Source of the DNA: Thermoleophilaceae bacterium
Lineage (GTDB): Bacteria > Actinomycetota > Thermoleophilia > Solirubrobacterales > Thermoleophilaceae
DNA: 64,000 nucleotides
Assembly: GCA_036378175.1 (NCBI GenBank)
Contig: DASUWY010000018.1
Coordinates: 26,689-90,688, forward strand
Direction of reading: 5' to 3'
The notes beneath the pieces were generated by a model. That model worked only from the letters and a program-made list of their open reading frames with translations, made no database searches and was not told where the DNA came from. This document shows, one piece after another, positions 1 to 7,221 of this stretch (position 1 is its first letter; each line of letters opens with the position of its first letter). The translations under genes were made by a program, and so were the position numbers.

Positions 1-993
1 GAGGAAGGCCGGCACGCCGTGGTGGAAGCGCGCGGCCACGAACCGCTCGTACACCACGACCACGATCGGGCCGTGGATCAGATAGAGGCTGTACGACGAC
101 AGGCCGAGCTGGCGAAGCGGCCGCGAGTCGAGCAGGCGCAGCAGCCGCTCCGGGCGGCCCGTGGCGAGCGCGGCGAGCAGGCACGCGATGGCGGGGCCGA
201 GAGCGAGGTCGACCCAGTAAAGGTGGTCGAGCGTCCACACGGAGCCCAGCAGCCAGATCGCGGCGAACACGGGAAGCGCCGCGGCGAGCGCCAGCCAGTG
301 CCACGGCCACGCGCGGCGCGCCCTGCTCGCGCCCACGATCCCGGCGGTGAGCACACCGAGCGCGAACAGTGCCGCGAGGTCGGGCGGCGACTGGATCACG
401 AACGTGTGGAGCTTGGTCACGTGCGGCCCCACGATTCCGATCGCGGCCACGAGGAGCGTGACGCTCGCGACCATCACGGCGGCGCCAAAGCGCCGGACCA
501 TCAGGAGCAGCAGCGGGAACACGAGGTACAGCTGGGCCTCCACGGCCATCGACCAGAACGACCGGTTGGGGCTTGGCGCGAGGACGATGTTCTGCACGAG
601 CAGCCCGTTGGAGACCACCGAGGTGCCGGTGGGCAGGCCCTGCCCGGGCGGAGGCACCACTAGCCAGGCCACCGCGAGGCTGAAGGCCAGCGCTGCCCAG
701 TACGCCGGGAGGATGCGCCGCGCGCGCCGGTACGCGAACCGCGAGGCGCTGCCCAGCCGCCAGCCATGCCGCGCCGGGGAAAGCGCCAGCGAGAAGCCGG
801 AGAGCACGATGAACACCACCACCGCGAAGCGCCCGTAGATGAACCAGCTCGCCCAGAACGGGGCATGGTCCGCCGGGTAGCCGGGGAACGCGCGCAGGAA
901 GATGTGGTTCACCACCACGAACAGCGCCGCCAGGCCCCGGATGCCGTCGAGGCCCGCGAGCCGCTTGCGTTGTGGTTCCACGGCCGTGTCCAC
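1..993 (-). CDS. Acyltransferase 3 (OafA-like) membrane protein, 3' end cut by window edge
   Basis: This reading frame is open for 331 codons from a GTG at 993 to the first base of the window, with no stop, so the C-terminus lies outside. After a short basic leader comes the hallmark start of the acyltransferase-3 family, LDGIRGLAALFVVVNH, with the His used in acyl transfer, followed by several hydrophobic segments. The visible end (SSYSLYLIHGPIVVVVYERF) matches the late family motif, so only the last helix or tail should be missing. Members move acetyl or other acyl groups across the membrane onto extracellular sugars or polymers. It starts 7 nt after the stop of the phosphatidyltransferase-sulfatase fusion, so the two are probably co-transcribed and act on the same surface product (inference). 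The start codon lacks a clear Shine-Dalgarno. Confidence 0.88.
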   Translation of the reverse strand, partial: MDTAVEPQRKRLAGLDGIRGLAALFVVVNHIFLRAFPGYPADHAPFWASWFIYGRFAVVVFIVLSGFSLALSPARHGWRLGSASRFAYRRARRILPAYWAALAFSLAVAWLVVPPPGQGLPTGTSVVSNGLLVQNIVLAPSPNRSFWSMAVEAQLYLVFPLLLLMVRRFGAAVMVASVTLLVAAIGIVGPHVTKLHTFVIQSPPDLAALFALGVLTAGIVGASRARRAWPWHWLALAAALPVFAAIWLLGSVWTLDHLYWVDLALGPAIACLLAALATGRPERLLRLLDSRPLRQLGLSSYSLYLIHGPIVVVVYERFVAARFHHGVPAFL

Positions 994-999
994 CGCGAG

Positions 1000-3408
1000 C
1001 TAGCCGTTCGTGGCCGGGGTGTCGAACGCGCCCAGGAACCGGTCGCGGAACGCGCTCATCTTCCACACCGGGGCGGTCGGGCTCGGCCGCAAGCCGGCGT
1101 TCCAGCCCCAGCCGCCGATCCGCTTGAGCACCGACGGGTCGTGGGCGATGATCGAGATCGGCACCTCGTGGCTCGCGCCCTGCCCGCTGACGATTGACCA
1201 TGGCTGATGGTCGCCGTACATCACGAGCACCAGGTTGGGGTCCGGGTAGTGCTGCACGAACGACACCAGGCTGCCCAGGGTGTACTGGATCGACTGCGCG
1301 TAGGCCGCGCGTATGCGCGAGGCACCGCTTCCCCCAAGCCACGCCCACGCCGCGTTCACGGACAGCGAGTCCTTGCTCGTGTGTGCCACCGGGATCCTGT
1401 TGAAGATCGAGCCGTCGCCGAGCTGGTTCCACGGGATCATTCGCGGGATGCGCGTCCACGGGGTATGGCTGGACACCAGGTCCACCTCCGCGAACACGGG
1501 CCGCCTGTGCCGCTTCGAGAGCTCGCGGCGCTGAAGTGCGCCGAGCACGTACTGGTCGGGCATCGAGGCGTAGGCGAACGTCGGTCCCTTGTACCCCACG
1601 TTCCGCCGGTCGTAGAGCTTGTCGTAGTGGTAGAAGGTGGTGCCAGGCGCCCACGCGCGGTCGTTCGACGGCACGTCGTCGACGGTTCGCCATCCCGCCC
1701 GCTTGAACGCGTCGCTGAGCGTGAAGCGGTTGGTGTTGATTAGCTGCCCGTAGCGCCGGCGGCTGTTCACCCACACGCCCGACTGGAGCGTGGAGTGCGC
1801 CAGCCAGCTGATGCCGCCGAATGTGGGCGAGGTGAGAAAGGCGCTGCGGGCGGAAAAGCCGGCCGCGTGCAGCTTCTTCGTCCCGTTGTCGAGGAGGGCG
1901 TCGACCTGTGGCGAGAACGACGAGCCCTGCACCGCCACCTTGCCGTAGCTCTCCACCACCGCGAGCAACACGTCCTTGCCCCGCAGGCCGGTGAGCAGCC
2001 GGTTTGCCGGAGTCGCGCGCAGCGCGTCGTGGTTGATCTCCTTCGCGAAGGTCGCGTGGTCGTGGATGTCCGCCCGCAGCGCCTTCACCTCGTCAACCGC
2101 GAGGGTGGCCGCGCTCGTGGCCGCGATCGGCGTGTGGGAAACGAAGTTTGCGCCCACGAGCCACAGGAGCACCCAGGCGGCGCCCAGCGCGCCAGCTGCG
2201 CGGAGCGACCAGCCGCGGTTGGCGGCCGCAATCCGGCTGAGGCGCCGCACGGCCAGCGTCATGAGCACGAACAGCCCCGCGATGAGCGCCAGCACCACGC
2301 CGATCACAAGGTTGCCCGTGGCGTTCCCGATCGACGCACGGAGCGTCTCGGCTCCCGTGCTCGCATAGCTCACGTCCTGGTAGGGATCGAACGGCCGATC
2401 GAAGGCGGCGAAGAAGCCGAGGTCGAGGACCTTCAGCAGGACGACCAGGCTGAGCAGTGCGCCCACCACCCACACGAGCACGCGTCGCACCCGTGGTGGC
2501 GCGAGGACGATGAGGGACAGGACGAGGAGGCCCTCGAGCGGCAGCCGCACAAAGGCGGCCGGCTTGAGCAGAACCGGCTGGTCGGGCGCGACAAGGGCTC
2601 CCCACACGAAGAGGAGCGCGAGGATCGTGGGCGCGGCGGCGGCACCGGTCCTGAGCCGTCCACGCCAGGGGCCGGCTGGGGTGGCGGGCGTCGAGTCGCG
2701 GCCGGCTGGAGGCGGTCCGGGAGCACGGTGGCGGTTGCTCCGCAGCCACCACACGTCGTGGCCGAAGGACTCGGCGAGCAGGATGAGTGCGCCGCCCAGG
2801 GCCGCGTAGTTCACCGGCGCCGGGAGCACGTCTGCGGCCACGGTGGTGAGCACGATGCCCTGCGTCGCGGCCACGAACTTGCGCCAGTAGCGCGGCGGGA
2901 GCGACGCTCGCATCCACGGCAGCGGCCAGCCGGCAGCGAGGAAGACGTAGCGTGCGGCGCCGATCGCGAGCACCCAGACCGCGCCTGTCGAGCGCGCCAC
3001 GTACACGCTGAGGACGAGGATCAGGAACGCGTCCACCTCACCGTCGAACTGAGCGCCGAGCGCGCCGGTCTGCGTGCGGCGCGCCACCCAGCCGTCGAGG
3101 GCGTCAAGCGCGAGCGCCGCACCGGCAAGCGACACGAGAAGCGTGGCGGGAATCGGGCCGCCGAACGAGTGCGCCACCAGGGCAGCCACTCCCACGGCGA
3201 GCGTCCCTCGGGTGAGCGTTATCCAATCGGCCGGCGCCAGCCGCTCGGAGCCGAAGTACGCCATGCCGCGCGCCAGTCCGGCGCTCAACGCCACAGCGCA
3301 CGTGATTCCCACGGCCCGGCCGGCGCCGTCGAGCCCGATGGTGGCCGCAAGTGCAGCGATCAGGAGCAGCTGAGCCAAAAGGCCGGCAAGCGGCCCCGCC
3401 TCGGGCAT
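1000..3408 (-). CDS. CDP-alcohol phosphatidyltransferase fused to LtaS-like sulfatase/phosphatase domain
   Basis: The protein has about 802 residues with two catalytic modules. Residues 102-126 carry the full CDP-alcohol phosphatidyltransferase signature D-x2-DG-x2-AR-x7-G-x3-D-x3-D (DALDGWVARR then GAQFDGEVD) within hydrophobic helices. A Pro-rich linker and a second block of membrane helices (about 260-425) lead to an extracellular alkaline-phosphatase-superfamily domain. That domain has AVVESYGK near residue 486, a Thr/Ser-rich segment SPTFGGISW, and YGDHQP near 733, resembling the metal ligands of lipoteichoic-acid synthases. A role in making or decorating a phosphoglycerol- or phosphoalcohol-type envelope component is inferred. 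ATG 3408 was chosen because the upstream 38 in-frame codons would run into the divergent methyltransferase. Confidence 0.85.
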   Translation of the reverse strand: MPEAGPLAGLLAQLLLIAALAATIGLDGAGRAVGITCAVALSAGLARGMAYFGSERLAPADWITLTRGTLAVGVAALVAHSFGGPIPATLLVSLAGAALALDALDGWVARRTQTGALGAQFDGEVDAFLILVLSVYVARSTGAVWVLAIGAARYVFLAAGWPLPWMRASLPPRYWRKFVAATQGIVLTTVAADVLPAPVNYAALGGALILLAESFGHDVWWLRSNRHRAPGPPPAGRDSTPATPAGPWRGRLRTGAAAAPTILALLFVWGALVAPDQPVLLKPAAFVRLPLEGLLVLSLIVLAPPRVRRVLVWVVGALLSLVVLLKVLDLGFFAAFDRPFDPYQDVSYASTGAETLRASIGNATGNLVIGVVLALIAGLFVLMTLAVRRLSRIAAANRGWSLRAAGALGAAWVLLWLVGANFVSHTPIAATSAATLAVDEVKALRADIHDHATFAKEINHDALRATPANRLLTGLRGKDVLLAVVESYGKVAVQGSSFSPQVDALLDNGTKKLHAAGFSARSAFLTSPTFGGISWLAHSTLQSGVWVNSRRRYGQLINTNRFTLSDAFKRAGWRTVDDVPSNDRAWAPGTTFYHYDKLYDRRNVGYKGPTFAYASMPDQYVLGALQRRELSKRHRRPVFAEVDLVSSHTPWTRIPRMIPWNQLGDGSIFNRIPVAHTSKDSLSVNAAWAWLGGSGASRIRAAYAQSIQYTLGSLVSFVQHYPDPNLVLVMYGDHQPWSIVSGQGASHEVPISIIAHDPSVLKRIGGWGWNAGLRPSPTAPVWKMSAFRDRFLGAFDTPATNG

Positions 3409-3451
3409 GGACCCCCCATGTGCGGTAACCACCGCTCCCTGCTTAGGCTCC

Positions 3452-4264
3452 ATGCCAACAGATGACGCCCGCGCCACACCGATCCTTCCCGGCCGCGACT
3501 TCGTGAAGCAGGACGAGCGCACCCCGTTTGTGGCGGGTCTCGCGCGGGCGCGCGTGGCGGCCTATCCGCCCGGCGAGTTCGTCGAGCAGGAGAGCTTCAT
3601 GACCGCCGGCCAGATCCACGAGCTCGCGAGCCGCGCCGGGATTGGCCCCGGCGTGTCCGTGCTGGATGTGTGCTGTGGAATCGCCGGTCCCGGGCGCTTC
3701 ATCACGCGCGAGCTCGGCTGCCGCTACCTGGGCGTGGACCTCAGCTCCAGCGCCCTCGACATCGCGCGGGAGCGTGCCGGCGCCCTCCCCTGCCGCTTCG
3801 AGGTCGCTCAGGTCCCCCCGCTCCCGCCCGGTCCGTTCGACGTGGTGCTCTTGCTGGAGACCATGCTCGCGTTTCCCGAGAAGCAGCCGCTGCTCGACGA
3901 GATCTCCGCAGCGCTCACCGACGGCGGGCGCTTCGCCTTCACGCTGGAAGAGGGGCTGCCGCTCACAGAACAAGAGCGCGAGAGGATGCCCGATGCCGAC
4001 ACGGTGTGGCTGACGCCGCTCGACGAGATGCTCCTCCACCTCGAGCGGGCGGGACTGGTGGTGCGCTGGCGCGACGACTGGAGCGACTCCCACCGGGGTG
4101 TGGCGGATTCGCTGATCCACGCGTTCACAGCCGACGCCGCGAACATCGCGGCCGACATCGGGCAGCAGGCGCTCGACGAGCTGCTCGCCGCCCACCGGCT
4201 GTGGAGCGACTGGATGCGGGACGGACGGGTGCGCAAGATCGCCTTCGTCGCGGAAAAGTCGTAG
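3452..4264 (+). CDS. Class I SAM-dependent methyltransferase
   Basis: A 270-residue Rossmann-fold methyltransferase. Motif I is VLDVCCGIAGPGRF at about residues 69-82, the acidic motif II residue lies in YLGVDLSSSALDIA, and PFDVVLLLETM is the motif IV region. The substrate cannot be told from sequence; the fold is that of ubiquinone/sarcosine-type small-molecule methyltransferases. ATG 3452 is preferred over an in-frame ATG at 3407 because the latter overlaps the start of the divergent gene at 3408. A TAGGCT hexamer lies only 2 nt before this ATG, so the true start could be slightly downstream. It is divergent from the phosphatidyltransferase fusion, and no operon partner is evident. Confidence 0.85.
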   Translation: MPTDDARATPILPGRDFVKQDERTPFVAGLARARVAAYPPGEFVEQESFMTAGQIHELASRAGIGPGVSVLDVCCGIAGPGRFITRELGCRYLGVDLSSSALDIARERAGALPCRFEVAQVPPLPPGPFDVVLLLETMLAFPEKQPLLDEISAALTDGGRFAFTLEEGLPLTEQERERMPDADTVWLTPLDEMLLHLERAGLVVRWRDDWSDSHRGVADSLIHAFTADAANIAADIGQQALDELLAAHRLWSDWMRDGRVRKIAFVAEKS

Positions 4265-4305
4265 GCGGGGGAAGTTTTCGGCGGATCGCGGCGTCTCTGT
4301 TCACG

Positions 4306-4788
4306 ATGCTTCGCAGCCGCATCGTCGCCCTAGCGCTCGCAGGCGCAGCCATCATCGCCGCGCCGGCTTCCGGTGCCACACGGCACGTCACCCTCAAGGC
4401 CGAGCAGGTGTCCTCGCTCAACTCGAGCGTGCTCGCGGCTCCGAATGGCCGCACGCTCTACCGGCTCAAGCCGGAGACGAGGCGCCACCTGCTCTGCACC
4501 TCCTCGACTTGCCTCAGTGTCTGGCATCCATTCACGGTCGCGTCGAAGAAGACGAAGCTGCGACTCCCCTCCGGAATGACCGGCCACGCCCACCTCTTCA
4601 AACGCGGGCACAGGTTCCAGGTGACGATCGGGTCAGACCCGCTCTACACCTTCGCCGGCGACAGCAGGGCCGGCACAGCCAACGGCCAGGGCATTCAAAG
4701 CTTCGGCGGCACCTGGATGACGTTCAAGGTGAGCAACGCGCCGTCGAGCACACCGCCTCCCCAGACCCCGGGTCCTTACCCGTACTGA
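4306..4788 (+). CDS. Secreted repeat protein, Lipoprotein_15 (COG4315) family
   Basis: A 160-residue protein with a signal peptide (MLRSRIVALALAGAAIIAAP, cut near ASGA). It has two copies of the family repeat: LAAPNGRTLYRLKPE with LCTSSTCLSVWHPF, and later GSDPLYTFAGDS with GQGIQSFGGTWMTFK. Proteins with this repeat are extracellular and of unknown function. The C-terminus is a short Pro-rich tail. It starts 41 nt after the methyltransferase stop in the same direction, so co-transcription is possible. It ends 7 nt before the convergent stop of the propeller gene. Confidence 0.82.
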   Translation: MLRSRIVALALAGAAIIAAPASGATRHVTLKAEQVSSLNSSVLAAPNGRTLYRLKPETRRHLLCTSSTCLSVWHPFTVASKKTKLRLPSGMTGHAHLFKRGHRFQVTIGSDPLYTFAGDSRAGTANGQGIQSFGGTWMTFKVSNAPSSTPPPQTPGPYPY

Positions 4789-4795
4789 GCACGGT

Positions 4796-5671
4796 TCAGG
4801 GTCGCCACGCCGGGTTTGAGGCACCGCGGCTGATGCGGTGGGCGTTCGAGCCGTCGCGATTCATGATCCACACGGAATCCTGGCTCGGCCGGCTGCCGAG
4901 GCGCGCGTACACGATCTGACTGCCGTCCCGCGACCACTCGGCGCGATACCCCCGGCCCAGCAGCCGCCCGCCGCCACCCGCGCTCGGCGCGACATAGACC
5001 CCGCCGTCGGGCCCCGTGTACACGATCATGCGCCCATCCCGGGACCAGTGCGCATCGCGGCCCCGAACGATCAGCCGGCGCCGGCTGCCATCGAGCCGCG
5101 ACGAGATCACGTGGCCGCAGCCACTGCGTGCTCGGTGGCACGCGGCCGGCCAGTCCTGCGGAATCGTGGACCAGTACGAGTAGGCGATTCTGCCGCCGGG
5201 CGCCCACCCCGGATACTCAACCTCGGTAGGCCGGCGGGTGGGGACGGATCGCCCACCCGTCCCATCAGGGTGAACGATCCTCAGCGCCCCGTTCGACCGG
5301 TAGGCGATCCAGCGTCCATCGGGCGACCATGAAGGGCTGTAGTCAAAGCGCCCGCGCGTGATGCGTCGCACACCCTTGCCATCCGCGCGCATGACGTAGA
5401 TCTGAAAAGACCGGCGACCGTCGGCAGTGCGGGTGAACGCCAGGCGCGAGCCGTCAGGCGACCACGCGGGCTCACTGTCCTCGCGCCCGGCGCGCCGCTT
5501 GGTGAGCACAGCCAGCCGGCGCCCCGACGGATTGATCAGCACCATCCCCCCACTCCCATCTCCGCCATTGTGAGTGGCCAGCGAAACGGCAATCTGCTCG
5601 GGCGCGGGCGGTGTTGCCGCGTTGCCAAAAGCGGCCAGCAGCCCGACAGCCAGGACGAACAGATAGATCAC
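4796..5671 (-). CDS. Secreted PD40/TolB-type beta-propeller protein
   Basis: A 291-residue protein with an N-terminal hydrophobic export segment (MIYLFVLAVGLLAAFG) followed by WD40-like PD40 repeats, visible as PAWSPDGSRLAFTR, PSWSPDGRWIAY, GWAPGGRIAYSY, HWSRDGRMIVYT and EWSRDGSQIVYA, roughly every 40-50 residues. Such propellers bind partners or peptidoglycan-associated proteins outside the membrane; no enzymatic motif is visible. The start is GTG 5671, 6 nt downstream of a TAGCGT box, suggesting a leaderless mRNA. It is a paralogue of the gene at 8248-9147. Confidence 0.82.
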   Translation of the reverse strand: MIYLFVLAVGLLAAFGNAATPPAPEQIAVSLATHNGGDGSGGMVLINPSGRRLAVLTKRRAGREDSEPAWSPDGSRLAFTRTADGRRSFQIYVMRADGKGVRRITRGRFDYSPSWSPDGRWIAYRSNGALRIVHPDGTGGRSVPTRRPTEVEYPGWAPGGRIAYSYWSTIPQDWPAACHRARSGCGHVISSRLDGSRRRLIVRGRDAHWSRDGRMIVYTGPDGGVYVAPSAGGGGRLLGRGYRAEWSRDGSQIVYARLGSRPSQDSVWIMNRDGSNAHRISRGASNPAWRP

Positions 5672-5677
5672 GACCCG

Positions 5678-5683
5678 ACGCTA
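5678..5683 (-). promoter_or_regulatory. Leaderless-type -10 box of the PD40 gene
   Basis: TAGCGT on the minus strand ends 6 nt before GTG 5671, placing the expected transcription start at the start codon. No convincing -35 is seen. Confidence 0.45.
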
Positions 5684-5854
5684 GGAACGATCCGCCCGCC
5701 AGCCATCGGTGCCCGCCCGCAAAGATGAACGGCGGACTACTCGATCAAACGGTTCGGGGCTTGCATGGCGGAGTGGCGTCGCTCGTATGAAGCGGGTTCG
5801 GTGCGCCAGAGCGCCTGAGCGACCACCGCCCATGGTCAGGCGAGCGAGGAGCGA

Positions 5855-5919
5855 GTCTGACGAGGACGCAGGGTGTGGATAGTGCTCCGCACATCCACAC
5901 CCCGAGGACAAAGTCAGAC
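5855..5919. repeat. Nested inverted repeat with internal direct repeats
   Basis: The outer arms GTCTGAC (5855-5861) and GTCAGAC (5913-5919) enclose perfect 10-bp inner arms GGGTGTGGAT (5871-5880) and ATCCACACCC (5893-5902). CGAGGAC occurs directly repeated between the arms (5861-5867, 5903-5909). It lies downstream of tRNA-Val in the tRNA's transcription direction and could end that transcript, but no U-tract follows. No convincing gene is seen between 5684 and 5942; short minus-strand frames there have no recognisable features. Confidence 0.7.
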
Positions 5920-5942
5920 GACGCTCCGCAGCCGCCTGACAA

Positions 5943-6015
5943 TGGGCGGTACTGGGCTCGAACCAGTGACCCCCAGCTTGTCGAGCTGGTGCTCTCCCAA
6001 CTGAGCTAACCGCCC
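5943..6015 (-). tRNA. tRNA-Val (GAC)
   Basis: A 73-nt cloverleaf with acceptor arms GGGCGGT/ACCGCCC, D-stem GCTC/GAGC, anticodon stem CCAGC/GCTGG and T-arm ACTGG-TTCGAGC-CCAGT. CCA is not encoded. The anticodon loop reads TCGACAA, giving anticodon GAC (Val) with C rather than the near-universal U at position 33. It is followed in transcription direction by the nested inverted repeat at 5855-5919. Confidence 0.93.
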
Positions 6016-6056
6016 TCTACAGGGGCGCGAGCATAGCAGTGGCCAAGCGCCGTTCT

Positions 6057-7058
6057 CTAGGCGCCGACGGGCTGCGCGGGGTCCGGCACGGCGGCCGTCC
6101 CGCCGTCTCCGTTCGCCGGCAGCTTGCCCCGCGCGCGCATCGCGATCTCGAACGTCTCGCGCGTGGAATGCCGCGGCTTCCACCCCACCGACTTGAGCTT
6201 GTCGTTGGCCACCACCCACGGGTGGAGGGCGAAGTGAAGGTTGCCGGGCGGGGTCTCCGACTGGTGCAGCTTCCACATCATCCCCGCGAGCCGCCACGCC
6301 ATCTTCAAAGGCATCTTGCGCCGCTTCATCCCGATGATGTCGCCGCACTCGTTGATGGTCAGCGTGCCGTCGCCCCCAACGTTGAAGGCGCCGCCGTGCC
6401 TTCCCTCGATCAGCAGGATCAGACCCTCCACGAGGTCGTCCTCGTGCACGAACTGCATCGGCGTGTCGCCCCCACCCACGTCCATCTGGAAGGGCTGGTC
6501 GGTCCACAGCCGGACGATGTAGTTGTTCACGTTCGGCCCGAGCACGATGCAGGGACGCACGATCGTCATCACGCGGTCGGGATTGCGCAGCGCCCAGAGC
6601 TGGCAGAGGCGATCGCACTCGGCCTTGTCACGCGCGTACTCGAAGTCGGGAACGCCGCGCACCGGCTGGTCCTCCGAGATCGGCACCGGGTTGTCGGGGA
6701 AGGCGCCGTACGCGGTGGCCGACGAGGTGACGAGCATCTGCTGCACCCCGGCGTTCTCCGCCGCCTCGAGCACGTTCTGCGTCCCGCCCACGTCCACCTC
6801 GTACATGCGGAACTCGTCGTGGATCGGGTTGAGGAGGAACGCGAGATGGATCAGCACGTCCGGCTTCTCCCGCTCGATCACCTCGCGCACGCGCGCCTTG
6901 TCGGTCACGTCGAGCTGCTCGAACTCCGCCTTCGGGCGAAACGAGCTGGGCGGGCGGACGTCGCAGATGAGGATGCGCTCGACGTCGTCGCGCTGCGAGA
7001 GCCGCTCCACCAACCGGCTGCCGATGTAGCCGGACCCTCCGGTCACGAGATAGCGCAC
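6057..7058 (-). CDS. NAD-dependent epimerase/dehydratase (extended SDR)
   Basis: A 333-residue extended short-chain dehydrogenase. The N-terminal nucleotide motif is VTGGSGYIGSRLVERL, an acidic residue after beta-2 (ICDVRPP) favours NAD, and the catalytic residues are visible as TSSATAYG and YARDK (Tyr-x3-Lys). The C-terminal part is the variable sugar or substrate domain. Members interconvert nucleotide sugars or reduce related substrates; the exact substrate is unknown. The start is GTG 7058, 6 nt after a TAGGAT box, with no Shine-Dalgarno, so a leaderless transcript is likely. A terminator-like hairpin lies just upstream of that promoter. Confidence 0.88.
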   Translation of the reverse strand: MRYLVTGGSGYIGSRLVERLSQRDDVERILICDVRPPSSFRPKAEFEQLDVTDKARVREVIEREKPDVLIHLAFLLNPIHDEFRMYEVDVGGTQNVLEAAENAGVQQMLVTSSATAYGAFPDNPVPISEDQPVRGVPDFEYARDKAECDRLCQLWALRNPDRVMTIVRPCIVLGPNVNNYIVRLWTDQPFQMDVGGGDTPMQFVHEDDLVEGLILLIEGRHGGAFNVGGDGTLTINECGDIIGMKRRKMPLKMAWRLAGMMWKLHQSETPPGNLHFALHPWVVANDKLKSVGWKPRHSTRETFEIAMRARGKLPANGDGGTAAVPDPAQPVGA

Positions 7059-7064
7059 GACGCC

Positions 7065-7070
7065 ATCCTA
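7065..7070 (-). promoter_or_regulatory. Leaderless-type -10 box of the epimerase
   Basis: TAGGAT on the minus strand lies 6 nt upstream of GTG 7058, between the start codon and the hairpin at 7083-7107. Confidence 0.5.
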
Positions 7071-7082
7071 ACCCCACAAACA

Positions 7083-7107
7083 AGAGGGCCCCGCGCGGGG
7101 GCCCTCT
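7083..7107 (-). terminator. Intrinsic-terminator-like hairpin
   Basis: A perfect 10-bp stem (AGAGGGCCCC at 7083-7092 with its complement at 7098-7107) has a short GC loop. Read on the minus strand it is followed by TGTTTGTG; read on the plus strand it is followed by CGAAAACG, so termination of a minus-strand RNA is favoured. It sits upstream of the epimerase promoter and so would end a separate transcript. Confidence 0.55.
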
Positions 7108-7200
7108 CGAAAACGGACGTGCCACCAACGATCTAGAGAGAGGCGCTGGCTCGTCGGTCCTTGCACGTGGGATCGGCAGCCCACCGGACGACCTTGAGCC
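7083..7200 (-). ncRNA. Candidate small structured RNA ending at the hairpin
   Basis: On the minus strand, 7200 to 7148 folds into an extended stem-loop: GGCTC/GAGCC, then GTCGTCC paired with GGACCGAC around one bulge, then TGGG/CCCA capped by an 8-nt loop. The segment CCTCTC (near 7143-7138) can alternatively pair with GAGAGG at the base of the terminator stem. No coding frame with recognisable features covers it. Because the epimerase appears to have its own promoter downstream, a free-standing RNA of about 120 nt is more likely than a leader. It was not matched to a known family; 6S, SRP RNA and T-box were considered and not supported. Confidence 0.35.
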
Positions 7201-7208
7201 GCCCCCGC

Positions 7209-7214
7209 TACAGT
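7209..7214 (+). promoter_or_regulatory. Leaderless-type -10 box of the esterase
   Basis: TACAGT ends 7 nt before ATG 7222, the geometry expected when transcription begins at the start codon. Confidence 0.45.
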
Positions 7215-7221
7215 CGCGCGC

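Noticed and set aside
5684..5942. Small minus-strand genes of 65-76 codons between the PD40 gene and tRNA-Val
   Set aside because: They overlap the inverted-repeat element, have no ribosome site and show no recognisable features.
7083..7200. T-box or 6S RNA assignment for the structured element
   Set aside because: GGTGGCAC resembles part of a T-box sequence, but the full T-box motif, specifier stem and a tRNA-related downstream gene are absent; length and pairing do not match 6S RNA.
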